DNA from: Clostridia bacterium | Lineage (GTDB): Bacteria; Bacillota; Clostridia; Oscillospirales; Acutalibacteraceae | Assembly: GCA_024404065.1 (NCBI GenBank) | Contig: JAKSQR010000029.1 | Span: forward strand, 1-12,282 | Length of the DNA stretch: 12,282 bases | Direction of reading: 5' to 3' | Shown here: one piece after another, positions 6,138 through 12,282 of the stretch | Position numbering within the stretch: the stretch's first letter is position 1 | Layout of the letters: each line of letters starts with the position of its first letter | Translations under genes and position numbers: made by a program | The notes under the pieces: generated by a model | The model's database searches: none | Told to the model about the DNA's origin: nothing | Seen by the model: only the letters and a program-made list of their open reading frames with translations

Positions 6138-6833
6138 TTATAAATCGCAATTTTCTGTTACTGTTTTTGATACGTGAATTTCCAGGTTGCCATTTCTGCA
6201 CCTGATTTTATCAATCATTTCTTTTTCTTTCGTAATATCTTTCATTACAGCATTATATGTCAGCTTAAACATACTGCCCATGTTTGTGGTTTTTACATCC
6301 ACAAGCTCAAAAGATGAAAGATAATCTGCAAAAATATCATCAAACACGCCTGTGTAATCAAGGTCCTCAGGAATTATAATCTTAATTGTTTTTGATAAAG
6401 CAGAATTTTTCTTAACGCCAAAGTTGAGCTTATTATAGAGTAAAAACATTGCGCAGATTATAACTGTAAACAAAGCTGCATAACCAAGGTAGCCTGTGCC
6501 ACATATAAGCCCTGCACCCATAGCAAAAAATAAAGTGCATATTTCTCTTGCTGTGCCTGCTGCAGAACGAAATCTTACTAAGCTGAAAGCACCGGCTACT
6601 GCAACGCCAGCACCAATATTTCCGTTTACAAGCATTATAACTACACATACAACTGCAGGCAGTAACGCAAGTGTTACTACAAAGCTCTGTGTGTAATCAG
6701 CTTTGTACATATAGCATAAAGCAATTATTATACCAAGCAGGATGGCGCAGGATAAGCAAAGCAAAAAATCTTTTATATTTATAACTGCCATCCAATTTGC
6801 GTCAAATACTCCTCGGAATAAATTATCAATCAT
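6138..6833 (-). CDS. DUF4956 domain membrane protein
   Basis: A 231-residue protein with about four hydrophobic helices (roughly 23-43, 50-70, 74-84 as a short glycine-rich segment, and 100-133) and a soluble C-terminal half that is likely cytoplasmic. The conserved DUF4956 core is visible as GNIGAGVAVAGAFSLVRFRS (71-90) followed by AAGTAREI. The C-terminal domain (about 148-230) has an alpha/beta pattern, KTIKIIIPEDLDYTGVFDDI, that could regulate or sense. No biochemical role is established. Family members commonly sit next to VTC-domain proteins and CotH or carbohydrate-binding secreted proteins, so it may be a membrane partner or channel for the product made by the VTC protein. Its ATG overlaps the 3' end of the VTC gene by eight bases, with AAGGAGG inside that gene nine bases upstream, which implies translational coupling. 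The lipoprotein gene starts right after its stop. Confidence 0.9.
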   Translation of the reverse strand: MIDNLFRGVFDANWMAVINIKDFLLCLSCAILLGIIIALCYMYKADYTQSFVVTLALLPAVVCVVIMLVNGNIGAGVAVAGAFSLVRFRSAAGTAREICTLFFAMGAGLICGTGYLGYAALFTVIICAMFLLYNKLNFGVKKNSALSKTIKIIIPEDLDYTGVFDDIFADYLSSFELVDVKTTNMGSMFKLTYNAVMKDITKEKEMIDKIRCRNGNLEIHVSKTVTENCDL

Positions 6834-7557
6834 TGTTTGTTTCCTCCTTGAAATTATTATTTATATTTGGAAAAATCAGCGTTTTATATGCTGTGCCGTA
6901 TTTGGAAAATGATGTTTTATGTATGTTATTTCTGGATAAAGCCGAAGTCATCCATAGGGGTATTCCACCAGAGCATTTTATTTCCATAAGCACCTTGTCA
7001 TCAGGTATTATTGCAGTTCCATATACAGGAGCTTTTAAGGAAATTTCTTCCTGCCTGCAAAGAATGGTGTCGTCAAATGTAATACGAAAATCACTTTCTT
7101 CTTTAGTAAAATATGCTTCTCTCTCATAAGAAATAAATATTGCAGGATGCAGTGTTTTGTAGTAATCCAGGAAGTACTCAATTTCATTTGAAATCTGAGT
7201 GCCTTCTGGGCAATATTCCTTATTATTCAACCAATCCATTGCACTTCTTTCTGAAAGGGGGAGTCTGCGTTTATATACCACTGAATCATATTTTTTCTTC
7301 AGCTCCACAAATACTGTACTGTCATTTGTCGCTTCTGAATAACTTCTGACACGTAATTTCTCCTTATATATTGGTGCTTCTATGGATTTCCTTATCAGCT
7401 GATAGCTGTCTGTATCATAATAAATATTACGTATGGTTGTGCGTCCATAGTCATCCATTTCCATATAAGGTGCCATAGCGTCAAGAATGTTATTTTTTTG
7501 CTCTTTAGTCAGTAAGTATTTCAGTTCATATCTTTTGAATACAGTCTGAAAAGCCAT
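6826..7557 (-). CDS. VTC-domain protein (polyphosphate polymerase domain, no SPX domain)
   Basis: A 243-residue cytoplasmic protein of the VTC family in the CYTH/triphosphate-tunnel superfamily, whose yeast member Vtc4 makes polyphosphate from ATP. Tunnel residues appear in order: FKRYELKYLL (7-16), YKEKLRVRSY (64-73, with R69 and R71), VFVELKKKY (82-90), VVYKRRLPL (93-101), SYERE with R146, FRITFDD with R158 and D162, LMEIKCSGGIPLWM (190-203, metal-binding E192) and SFSKYGTAY with K219. These match by eye the basic and acidic residues known in Vtc4, so catalysis is plausible, but polyphosphate synthesis is inferred. The SPX domain of eukaryotic VTC proteins is absent, as in bacterial members. 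AGGAGG lies seven bases before the ATG and sits inside an inverted repeat. It is the first gene of the effector part of the locus, after the two-component system. Confidence 0.9.
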   Translation of the reverse strand: MAFQTVFKRYELKYLLTKEQKNNILDAMAPYMEMDDYGRTTIRNIYYDTDSYQLIRKSIEAPIYKEKLRVRSYSEATNDSTVFVELKKKYDSVVYKRRLPLSERSAMDWLNNKEYCPEGTQISNEIEYFLDYYKTLHPAIFISYEREAYFTKEESDFRITFDDTILCRQEEISLKAPVYGTAIIPDDKVLMEIKCSGGIPLWMTSALSRNNIHKTSFSKYGTAYKTLIFPNINNNFKEETNND

Positions 7558-7564
7558 AAAAATA

Positions 7565-7600
7565 CCTCCTGTACATCTGATGTGCTTATTGTACAGGAGG
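7565..7600 (-). promoter_or_regulatory. Perfect 10-bp inverted repeat enclosing the VTC ribosome binding site
   Basis: The arms CCTCCTGTAC (7565-7574) and GTACAGGAGG (7591-7600) are exact reverse complements with a 16-base centre. In a minus-strand transcript the 3' arm carries the AGGAGG that serves the VTC gene, and the 5' arm carries its complement. The stem is followed by UAUUUUUAU, so a read-through transcript from the kinase gene could also terminate there. The predicted -10 box of the internal promoter overlaps the 5' arm, so transcripts starting there lack it. Confidence 0.7.
7588..7593 (-). promoter_or_regulatory. Predicted -10 box of the internal VTC operon promoter
   Basis: On the minus strand this reads TACAAT, one base from consensus. 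No recognisable -35 lies 16-18 bp upstream; that place is taken by the paired 11-bp repeats. Transcription would start near 7581, about 24 bases before the VTC start codon. Confidence 0.5.
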
Positions 7601-7621
7601 AAAATTGAAGTAAAATTGAAG
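7601..7621 (-). promoter_or_regulatory. Candidate response-regulator operator: tandem 11-bp direct repeat
   Basis: On the minus strand CTTCAATTTT occurs twice (7621-7612 and 7610-7601) with one base between, a perfect 10-base repeat at 11-bp period. One helical turn between tandem half-sites is the usual arrangement for OmpR/PhoB-type regulators, one of which is encoded in the same locus. The proximal TCAAT ends ten bases before the TACAAT box, so the repeat covers the -35 region as in activated promoters. Confidence 0.6.
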
Positions 7622-7626
7622 AATAA

Positions 7627-8868
7627 TTAAATTTTAGGAATTATTGCCTTAAATTCAATAAGGCCATCAACGCAGTTAAGCTCAATTTTACCGCCATGAG
7701 CGGTTATTATTGCTTTTGCAATGGCAAGACCTAATCCGTAATGGCCTGCGTCATCCTTTCTTGATTCGTCAGCACGGTAGAATCTTTCAAACAGACGGTC
7801 TTTTATTTCATCTGATATTGGCTGACCTGAATTTACTACGGAAAGAACCGCATAATGTTTTGCCGAAGTCAGTTTTACTGATACATCTTTTTCGTTGGTG
7901 CCGTGGGTAATGGCGTTATCAATCAGGATAGAAACCAGCTGACTTAATTGGCTTTGATTTCCATTAATAAAAATGCCGTCTTCTATTTCAGTATTCAGAA
8001 CCAATCCTTTTTCAAAAGCAACACTTTCAAATGGTAATGCACCACCTGAAACCAAACGGCTGAAATCAAGCTTCTCTTTAGCTTGCTGCATATTTTCTGC
8101 TCTTACAAGCTCTAAAAGTTGCTTTACAAGGTCTCCCATTCTTTCGTTTTCGTATTGTATATTTGAGAGCCATTTGTTTTCGCCAATCTCTAATGACAGT
8201 AAATCTGCATTAGCACTTATTACAGAAATAGGAGTTTTCAGTTCATGTCCGGCATCTGATATAAACTGTTTTTGTTTTGTGTCATTTGCCTCAAGGGGAT
8301 TAACAATTTTTTTGGAAAACAGCCATGAAAGGATAAGAATAATAAACCAGCCACAAATACCTGTTATAAGACAATATAAGAAAAGACGGTCAGAATTGTC
8401 TTTTTCCATAGTATTATCAATCATTGCCACAATAGTACCATTACTGTCTGTTTTTACTAAAAATGGCATTTTTTTGGATGTTCCCTGAGTTTTACCGCTT
8501 GCAAGAATATCGTTTGCAATTTCAAGAATATCCTCTTCAGAGTAAAGAAGCTCATTATCACAGTTTATTCTTATTGCCTCACCATTCTGGTTATAAAACA
8601 CTGAATAAAAAGTGGAAAGGCGAAACATCTTGTTATGATTTTCTTTCATATCTGGGCGGTTGCCCTTTGGCTCTGGCTTAAATTCGTGGTCAGGTTGTGG
8701 TCTGCCTGCATTATTTTCGTTTTCTATATAGCTTTCAAGCAGAGAAATGCCTCTCTCAAAGCTATAGTTTGCGTTTGCAATATAAATTACTGAAAGCAGC
8801 AAGGTGATTATTACTGTTGCTACTGCCATAATCAGCCCGAAAATCCGCAGTCTTGTTTTCTTAAACAT
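7627..8868 (-). CDS. Two-component sensor histidine kinase (no HAMP domain)
   Basis: A 413-residue membrane kinase. TM1 is about 9-32, an outside sensor loop about 33-160, and TM2 about 162-184. The DHp domain follows almost at once, with H208 in DAGHELKTPI as the phosphorylated histidine. The ATP-binding domain shows the N box around N318 (LIDNAITHG), a G1 motif with Asn in place of the first Asp (VVNSGQPI), the F box LFERFYRAD and the G2 box GLGLAIAK. Only about 20 residues separate TM2 from the H box, too few for a HAMP domain. The sensor loop has a Pro-, His- and charge-rich stretch (about 54-82) that could bind a metal or polymer; I do not recognise a known sensor fold. Its ATG overlaps the response regulator by eight bases, with GAGGTG in the regulator's last codons, so the pair is translationally coupled. 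Confidence 0.95.
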   Translation of the reverse strand: MFKKTRLRIFGLIMAVATVIITLLLSVIYIANANYSFERGISLLESYIENENNAGRPQPDHEFKPEPKGNRPDMKENHNKMFRLSTFYSVFYNQNGEAIRINCDNELLYSEEDILEIANDILASGKTQGTSKKMPFLVKTDSNGTIVAMIDNTMEKDNSDRLFLYCLITGICGWFIILILSWLFSKKIVNPLEANDTKQKQFISDAGHELKTPISVISANADLLSLEIGENKWLSNIQYENERMGDLVKQLLELVRAENMQQAKEKLDFSRLVSGGALPFESVAFEKGLVLNTEIEDGIFINGNQSQLSQLVSILIDNAITHGTNEKDVSVKLTSAKHYAVLSVVNSGQPISDEIKDRLFERFYRADESRKDDAGHYGLGLAIAKAIITAHGGKIELNCVDGLIEFKAIIPKI

Positions 8869-9544
8869 TGCTACACCTCAATTCATACCCAATGCCTCTT
8901 ACAGCTTTTATCTCAGTTTTTGCTCCTACAAAAGAAAGCTTTTTTCGGGTGAATGATAAATATACTTCTACATTGTTGTACTCAGCGTCACTCTCGTAGC
9001 CCCATATTTTTGTAGCTAATTGTTCACGTGTGAGAATCTGACCGCCGTTTGTAATAAGGTATTCCAATATCTGATATTCTTTTACACTCAGGCGTACATT
9101 CTGCCCGTTGGATATACAGTACAGAGTGGCTGTGTTTTTATCCAAAGTAATATCTCCGAAGGTCAGAGTGCCATCAGCAGTATTTCCGTTGCGCCTTAAA
9201 AGGGCACGAATGCGTGCAAGGAGCTCTTTAGTCATAAATGGCTTTGTCAGGTAATCATCTGCACCGCAGTCAAGCCCTGTAACCTTATCGTCAAGCTCAC
9301 TTTTAGCAGTCAGCAGAATAATCGGAGTTTTGATTCCGTCTTTCCTGACCTCTTTTAATATATCAAAACCGTTTTTGCCAGGAAGCATTACGTCAAGCAC
9401 AACGGCATCATAAATACCGCTTTGAATAGCATATAAACCATCAATGCCATTATCACAATGGTCTACATCATAGTTTTCAAGCTGCAACAGCTTGCATAGT
9501 GCCTGTGCCATTCTCTTTTCATCTTCCACAATCAGTATTTTCAT
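8861..9544 (-). CDS. OmpR/PhoB-family DNA-binding response regulator
   Basis: A 227-residue regulator: receiver domain about 1-118 and winged-helix DNA-binding domain about 124-226. Receiver residues are intact: acidic pocket E7/D8, phospho-acceptor D51 in VVLDVMLPG, T79 in IILLTAKSE and K101 in DDYLTKPF. The C-terminal domain shows LSVKEYQILEYLITNGG, the recognition-helix region NNVEVYLSFTRKKL, and the wing AVRGIGYELR. It is the partner of the overlapping histidine kinase. A strong GGAGGAG lies five bases before the ATG. The likely targets are its own promoter and the VTC operon promoter, since both carry TCAAT boxes at 11-bp period next to a -10 box. The signal sensed is unknown; from the neighbours I infer cell-surface or phosphate-related conditions. 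Confidence 0.96.
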   Translation of the reverse strand: MKILIVEDEKRMAQALCKLLQLENYDVDHCDNGIDGLYAIQSGIYDAVVLDVMLPGKNGFDILKEVRKDGIKTPIILLTAKSELDDKVTGLDCGADDYLTKPFMTKELLARIRALLRRNGNTADGTLTFGDITLDKNTATLYCISNGQNVRLSVKEYQILEYLITNGGQILTREQLATKIWGYESDAEYNNVEVYLSFTRKKLSFVGAKTEIKAVRGIGYELRCSNV

Positions 9545-9566
9545 TGTATCTCCTCCGATGAGTTAC

Positions 9567-9597
9567 ATTATAGCGTAAAAGATTGAAAATTTATTGA
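9567..9597 (-). promoter_or_regulatory. Predicted promoter of the two-component operon with paired TCAAT boxes
   Basis: A perfect -10 TATAAT on the minus strand (9567-9572) gives a start near 9560. There is no good -35. Instead TCAAT occurs at 9582-9586 and 9593-9597, exactly 11 bp apart, the nearer one nine bases from the -10. The arrangement parallels the promoter before the VTC gene and suggests autoactivation. Confidence 0.5.
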
Positions 9598-9689
9598 TAT
9601 TTTTTTAATAAAAATCTTTCAGGCTTATATAAATTCAGTTTTTATTTAAGTTTTAGTTATGTTATCTTATACGGAAGATACTTTATAGC

Positions 9690-9718
9690 AAAAATCTGCC
9701 TGATATTTTCAGACAGAT
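9690..9718 (-). terminator. Rho-independent terminator of the dus operon
   Basis: On the minus strand a 10-pair stem (one G-U), ATCTGTCTGA with TCAGGCAGAT, encloses a five-base loop and is followed by four T. It lies ten bases past the stop of the small membrane protein and upstream of the two-component promoter, so it separates the two transcription units. The rest of 9599-9689 is AT-rich with only a 6-bp dyad (TATCTT/AAGATA, 9663-9680). Confidence 0.8.
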
Positions 9719-9727
9719 AGCTTAAAT

Positions 9728-9898
9728 TTATTTCTTTTTGTTCAGAATTTTTCCTGTAATTTCTCTGCCTGTCATAAAGCACCATACACCAAAAAGGGTT
9801 GCAAGGGCAAAGGTTATTGTACCTTTTCTTGTAGTTGTGCCGTCAGGGTTGATAAAATCCTCTTTTTTCATATTTCTGAAATAATTAAGTATTTTCAT
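9728..9898 (-). CDS. Small single-span membrane protein, 56 residues, unknown function
   Basis: A short gene directly behind dus: its ATG (9898) is two bases past the dus stop, and AAAGGAAG at the end of dus serves as ribosome binding site. It is followed ten bases later by a terminator, which supports it as a real last gene of the operon. The protein begins MKILNYFRNMKKEDFINPDG, then TTTRKGTITFALATLFGVWC and FMTGREITGKILNKKK. The middle (about 28-43) is hydrophobic and long enough for one membrane span or a short amphipathic anchor, flanked by basic residues on both sides. I recognise no family and propose no function. A second in-frame Met at residue 10 lacks a ribosome binding site, so the first is preferred. 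It would be missed by gene finders with a length cut-off. Confidence 0.78.
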   Translation of the reverse strand: MKILNYFRNMKKEDFINPDGTTTRKGTITFALATLFGVWCFMTGREITGKILNKKK

Positions 9899-9900
9899 AT

Positions 9901-10872
9901 TTATTCTTCCTTTGCGCTTTCAATTACTTTATCTGCAAGTGCTTTTAATTGGTCCATTGTTTCAAGGGTACCTATTTCACGCCTGAAGGATGCAGCACCT
10001 CTCATACCTTTTATGTACCAACCTGCGTGCTTGCGTGCTTCTCTCATTCCAACATAGTCGCCCTTGTATTCACAAAGCTTTTCTATGTGATTTATCATAA
10101 TCTGCATTTTTTCTTCTATTGCAGGGTCGGGGAGTATTTCGCCTTTTTCAAAGTAAGCGTTAATCTGCTCAAAAAGCCAGGGGGAGCCTAAAGCGCCTCT
10201 GCCTATCATAATAAAATCACAGCCGGTATAATCATACATATATTTTGCACTTTCAATATCTGTAATATCACCATTACCAATTACAGGTATTGTGAGTGCA
10301 TTTTTTACTTCTTTGATTATATCATAATTTACAGGGGGAGCATACATCTGCTTCCTTGTGCGTCCGTGTATTGTAAGCACACTTGCGCCAGCCTTTTCAA
10401 GCAGCTTTGCCATTTCCACTGCGTTTATATTATCTTCATCCCAACCTGAGCGGATTTTGCAGGTAATGGGTACTTTAACTGCATTTACACAGGCGTTTGT
10501 GATTTCAGCAGCAAGCTGCGGGTCCTTCATAAGCGCACTGCCACCACCGTGACCGGCAACCTTAGGGGCAGGGCAACCCATATTTATATCAATAGCAACA
10601 CAGCCGGTCTGCTCAGCTTTTTTTGCAGCCTCAGCCATAGTAGCAGGCTCACAGCCAAAAATCTGTACAAGGGCAGGCATTTCCTTCTCACCAATAGTCA
10701 TAAGGAAATCGCTTTTTCTGTCCTTCATAGTAAGACCTTTACTGCTTACCATTTCACTTACTGTGTATGAAGCACCATAGTTTATGCAAATTTCTCTGAA
10801 GGCTCTGTCTGTAACGCCTGCCATAGGGGCAAGGGCGGCATAGCCATTTAATTTCAAATTGCCAATATTCAT
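9901..10872 (-). CDS. dusB: tRNA-dihydrouridine synthase, DusB type
   Basis: A 323-residue FMN enzyme that reduces specific uridines in tRNA to dihydrouridine using NAD(P)H. Family marks are APMAGVTDRAFREIC (15-29, FMN binding), EMVSSKGL (40-47), the catalytic Cys100 in DINMGCPAPKV, K139 in ITCKIRSGWD, H169 in LTIHGRTR, and the phosphate-binding GNGDI (199-203) and IGRGALG (223-229). The helical C-terminal domain has MREARKHAGWYIKGM (276-290), typical of DusB and its relatives. The length is normal. The ATG has GGTGAG four bases upstream. It diverges from polA and heads a two-gene operon with a small membrane protein. The exact Dus subgroup is from overall resemblance, and the tRNA positions modified are not shown by sequence. 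Confidence 0.95.
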   Translation of the reverse strand: MNIGNLKLNGYAALAPMAGVTDRAFREICINYGASYTVSEMVSSKGLTMKDRKSDFLMTIGEKEMPALVQIFGCEPATMAEAAKKAEQTGCVAIDINMGCPAPKVAGHGGGSALMKDPQLAAEITNACVNAVKVPITCKIRSGWDEDNINAVEMAKLLEKAGASVLTIHGRTRKQMYAPPVNYDIIKEVKNALTIPVIGNGDITDIESAKYMYDYTGCDFIMIGRGALGSPWLFEQINAYFEKGEILPDPAIEEKMQIMINHIEKLCEYKGDYVGMREARKHAGWYIKGMRGAASFRREIGTLETMDQLKALADKVIESAKEE

Positions 10873-10887
10873 ATTCTCACCGCAAAC

Positions 10888-10916
10888 ATCTTACCATTAT
10901 TTTATAAAATTTTCAA
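10888..10916 (-). promoter_or_regulatory. Possible promoter of the dus operon
   Basis: On the minus strand TTGAAA (10911-10916) and TAAGAT (10888-10893) are 17 bp apart. The implied start near 10881 leaves a leader of only about nine bases, with the ribosome binding site at the very 5' end, so the call is weak. Confidence 0.3.
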
Positions 10917-10954
10917 TATTTTAATAAATAAAGGGGTGCAAATCTCGTATATTG

Positions 10955-10963
10955 TGGTATAAT
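10955..10963 (+). promoter_or_regulatory. Extended -10 promoter of polA
   Basis: TGGTATAAT holds a perfect TATAAT (10958-10963) with the TG of an extended -10 element. The -35 region (GGTGCA) is poor, as is usual for this promoter type. Transcription would start near 10970, about 33 bases before the polA ATG. Confidence 0.55.
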
Positions 10964-11002
10964 CTAAAATAGGTTAATTTGATTTCACTCTGAGGTGATT
11001 AT

Positions 11003-12282
11003 ATGAAATTACTTGCACTTGATGGCAACAGTATAGTAAACAGAGCTTTTTATGGTGTTAAACTGCTCACCACAAAGGATGGTCAGCATTTTACAAATGC
11101 CATTTACGGCTTTATGAATATTTTGCTTAAGCTTACATCAGATTATAAGCCTGATGCAGTAGCTATCGCTTTTGATGTAAAGGAGCCTACCTTCAGGCAT
11201 AAAATGTATGATGGCTATAAGGCTAACCGTAAAGGTATGCCCGAAGAGCTTGCAAGCCAGATGCCTTACCTTAAAGATTTGCTTAAAGGCTTAGGTTACA
11301 AAATAGTTGAATGCCCCGGCTGGGAAGCAGATGATATTTTAGGCACTCTTGCAGGAAAATGTGGCAGCGAAGATTTTTGCTACATTGCCACAGGTGACAG
11401 AGATTCTCTTCAGCTTGTGCGTGATAACGTTAATGTGCTTCTTGCAGCAACTAAGATGGGCGCACCTGTTACTACAGTTTATAACCTTGATAAAATCAAA
11501 GAGGATTACCTTGTAGATAAGCCGGAGCTTTTAATCGATATCAAAGCCCTTCAGGGTGACTCATCTGACTGTATCCCCGGTGTTGCAGGTATCGGTGAAA
11601 AAACTGCAAAGGATTTAATTTCAAAATTCGGCACTATTGATGAAATATACGCAAGCCTTGATACTATTGATATTAAAAAGGGCGTACATGATAAGCTTCA
11701 GGCAGATAAGGATATGGCGTATCTCAGCCGCACTCTTGGCACAATTGTAAGAGATGCCCCTATTGACACAGACTATAACTCCTATATCCCATCTGAAATT
11801 GATGCATACAAGGTTACCGAAATTCTTTCAGAGCTTGAGATGTTCAAGCTTCTTGACAGATTAAAACTTCAGGCAGTGCCTGTAAAGAAAAAAGAGATAG
11901 AGGCTGATGTAAAAACTGATGTTTATCAGGTAAGTGATACAAAGCTTCTCTATAATACACTCAAGAAAAAGGGTGAGGCATATTTCACCTTTGAGGATGG
12001 TATTTTTTATGTTGCTACCGATAATGGCGTAGCAGCGGTAATGCCTCAGAGTGATGGTTATCTTTCATTCTGTGAGGATTTCCTTTTTGATAAGGAGATA
12101 AATAAATACACATACAACTGTAAAGCTCTCTACAGCTTCTTCTATGATTACAGAGTTGATATAGAGGTAAATAACATCAAGGGTGATGCTATGCTTTCTG
12201 CCTATGTTATCAATCCCTCATCAACCTATGAGCTTCGCAGAATTACAGAGGAATATGCAGGCTATGTAGCAGGTGACGAAAG
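11003..12282 (+). CDS. polA: DNA polymerase I, N-terminal part (5' nuclease and degenerate 3'-5' exonuclease domain)
   Basis: Partial: 426 codons are seen before the right edge. DNA polymerase I fills gaps and removes RNA primers during replication and repair. Residues 1-290 are the 5'-3' nuclease: MKLLALDGNSIVNRAFYG, AVAIAFDVKEPTFRH (53-67), WEADDILGTLA (107-117), TGDRDSLQLV (130-139) and DIKALQGDSSDCIPGVAGIG (179-198) with its metal-binding Asp residues and helix-hairpin-helix. From about 305 begins a 3'-5' exonuclease-like fold, but the first motif reads AYFTFEDGIFYV where active enzymes have DxE, and the second reads NCKAL where E. coli has NLKYD, so proofreading is probably lost, as in several Gram-positive Pol I enzymes. 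The polymerase domain is off the window. GAGGTG lies five bases before the ATG. Confidence 0.96.
   Translation, partial: MKLLALDGNSIVNRAFYGVKLLTTKDGQHFTNAIYGFMNILLKLTSDYKPDAVAIAFDVKEPTFRHKMYDGYKANRKGMPEELASQMPYLKDLLKGLGYKIVECPGWEADDILGTLAGKCGSEDFCYIATGDRDSLQLVRDNVNVLLAATKMGAPVTTVYNLDKIKEDYLVDKPELLIDIKALQGDSSDCIPGVAGIGEKTAKDLISKFGTIDEIYASLDTIDIKKGVHDKLQADKDMAYLSRTLGTIVRDAPIDTDYNSYIPSEIDAYKVTEILSELEMFKLLDRLKLQAVPVKKKEIEADVKTDVYQVSDTKLLYNTLKKKGEAYFTFEDGIFYVATDNGVAAVMPQSDGYLSFCEDFLFDKEINKYTYNCKALYSFFYDYRVDIEVNNIKGDAMLSAYVINPSSTYELRRITEEYAGYVAGDE

Noticed and set aside
7973..8488. A 171-codon plus-strand open frame
   Set aside because: It lies antisense inside the histidine kinase, whose protein has every expected motif. 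The translated frame is Ser/Phe-rich with no recognisable domain and has no ribosome binding site.
9663..9680. TATCTT-N6-AAGATA dyad as an operator or second terminator
   Set aside because: Only six AT-rich pairs and no T run or adjacent promoter, so it is easily explained by chance.

Overview
The window looks like a piece of chromosome from a low-GC, anaerobic Clostridia-type bacterium (Bacillota, probably Oscillospiraceae/Ruminococcaceae-like or a relative). Evidence for this is the AT-rich spacers, strong AGGAGG-type ribosome binding sites, a ferredoxin-type aldo/keto reductase, and a glutamate dehydrogenase that resembles the clostridial (Clostridium symbiosum-type) enzyme along its whole length. 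I see no insertion sequence, phage gene, tRNA, rRNA or CRISPR array, and no non-coding stretch longer than about 300 bases.

Layout, left to right. (1) 1-1302, minus strand: an aldo/keto reductase with two C-terminal 4Fe-4S motifs, followed one base later by the start of a macrodomain-type protein-ADP-ribose hydrolase that leaves the window on the left. (2) 1602-2510, plus strand and divergent from (1): a free-standing 2-oxoacid dehydrogenase E2-type acyltransferase catalytic domain with no lipoyl or subunit-binding domain. It ends in a terminator shared with a convergent cytidylate kinase-like gene (2561-3142, minus). (3) 3440-4783, plus strand: glutamate dehydrogenase behind a promoter region rich in palindromes. 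It ends in a bidirectional terminator. (4) 4878-9544, minus strand: a five-gene locus transcribed as response regulator, histidine kinase, VTC-domain protein, DUF4956 membrane protein, then a secreted beta-helix lipoprotein. (5) 9728-10872, minus strand: a DusB-type tRNA-dihydrouridine synthase coupled to an unannotated 56-residue membrane protein, closed by its own terminator. (6) 11003-end, plus strand: the first 426 codons of DNA polymerase I, divergent from dus.

The most interesting part is the 4.7 kb locus in (4). The two-component system shares a compact unit with a VTC (polyphosphate polymerase-like, CYTH-superfamily) protein, its DUF4956 membrane partner and an exported carbohydrate-binding-like beta-helix protein. 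Two promoters in this unit, one before the response regulator and one between the kinase and the VTC gene, both carry a pair of TCAAT boxes exactly 11 bp apart just upstream of a -10 box, where the -35 would be. That is the geometry expected of an OmpR/PhoB-family activator. I infer that the regulator switches on both itself and the effector genes. In addition, the VTC ribosome binding site lies in the 3' arm of a perfect 10-bp inverted repeat whose 5' arm overlaps the internal -10 box. Transcripts from the internal promoter should therefore have a free ribosome binding site, while read-through transcripts from the kinase should fold it away or terminate.

The remaining genes are mostly housekeeping: nitrogen assimilation or glutamate catabolism, tRNA modification and DNA repair.
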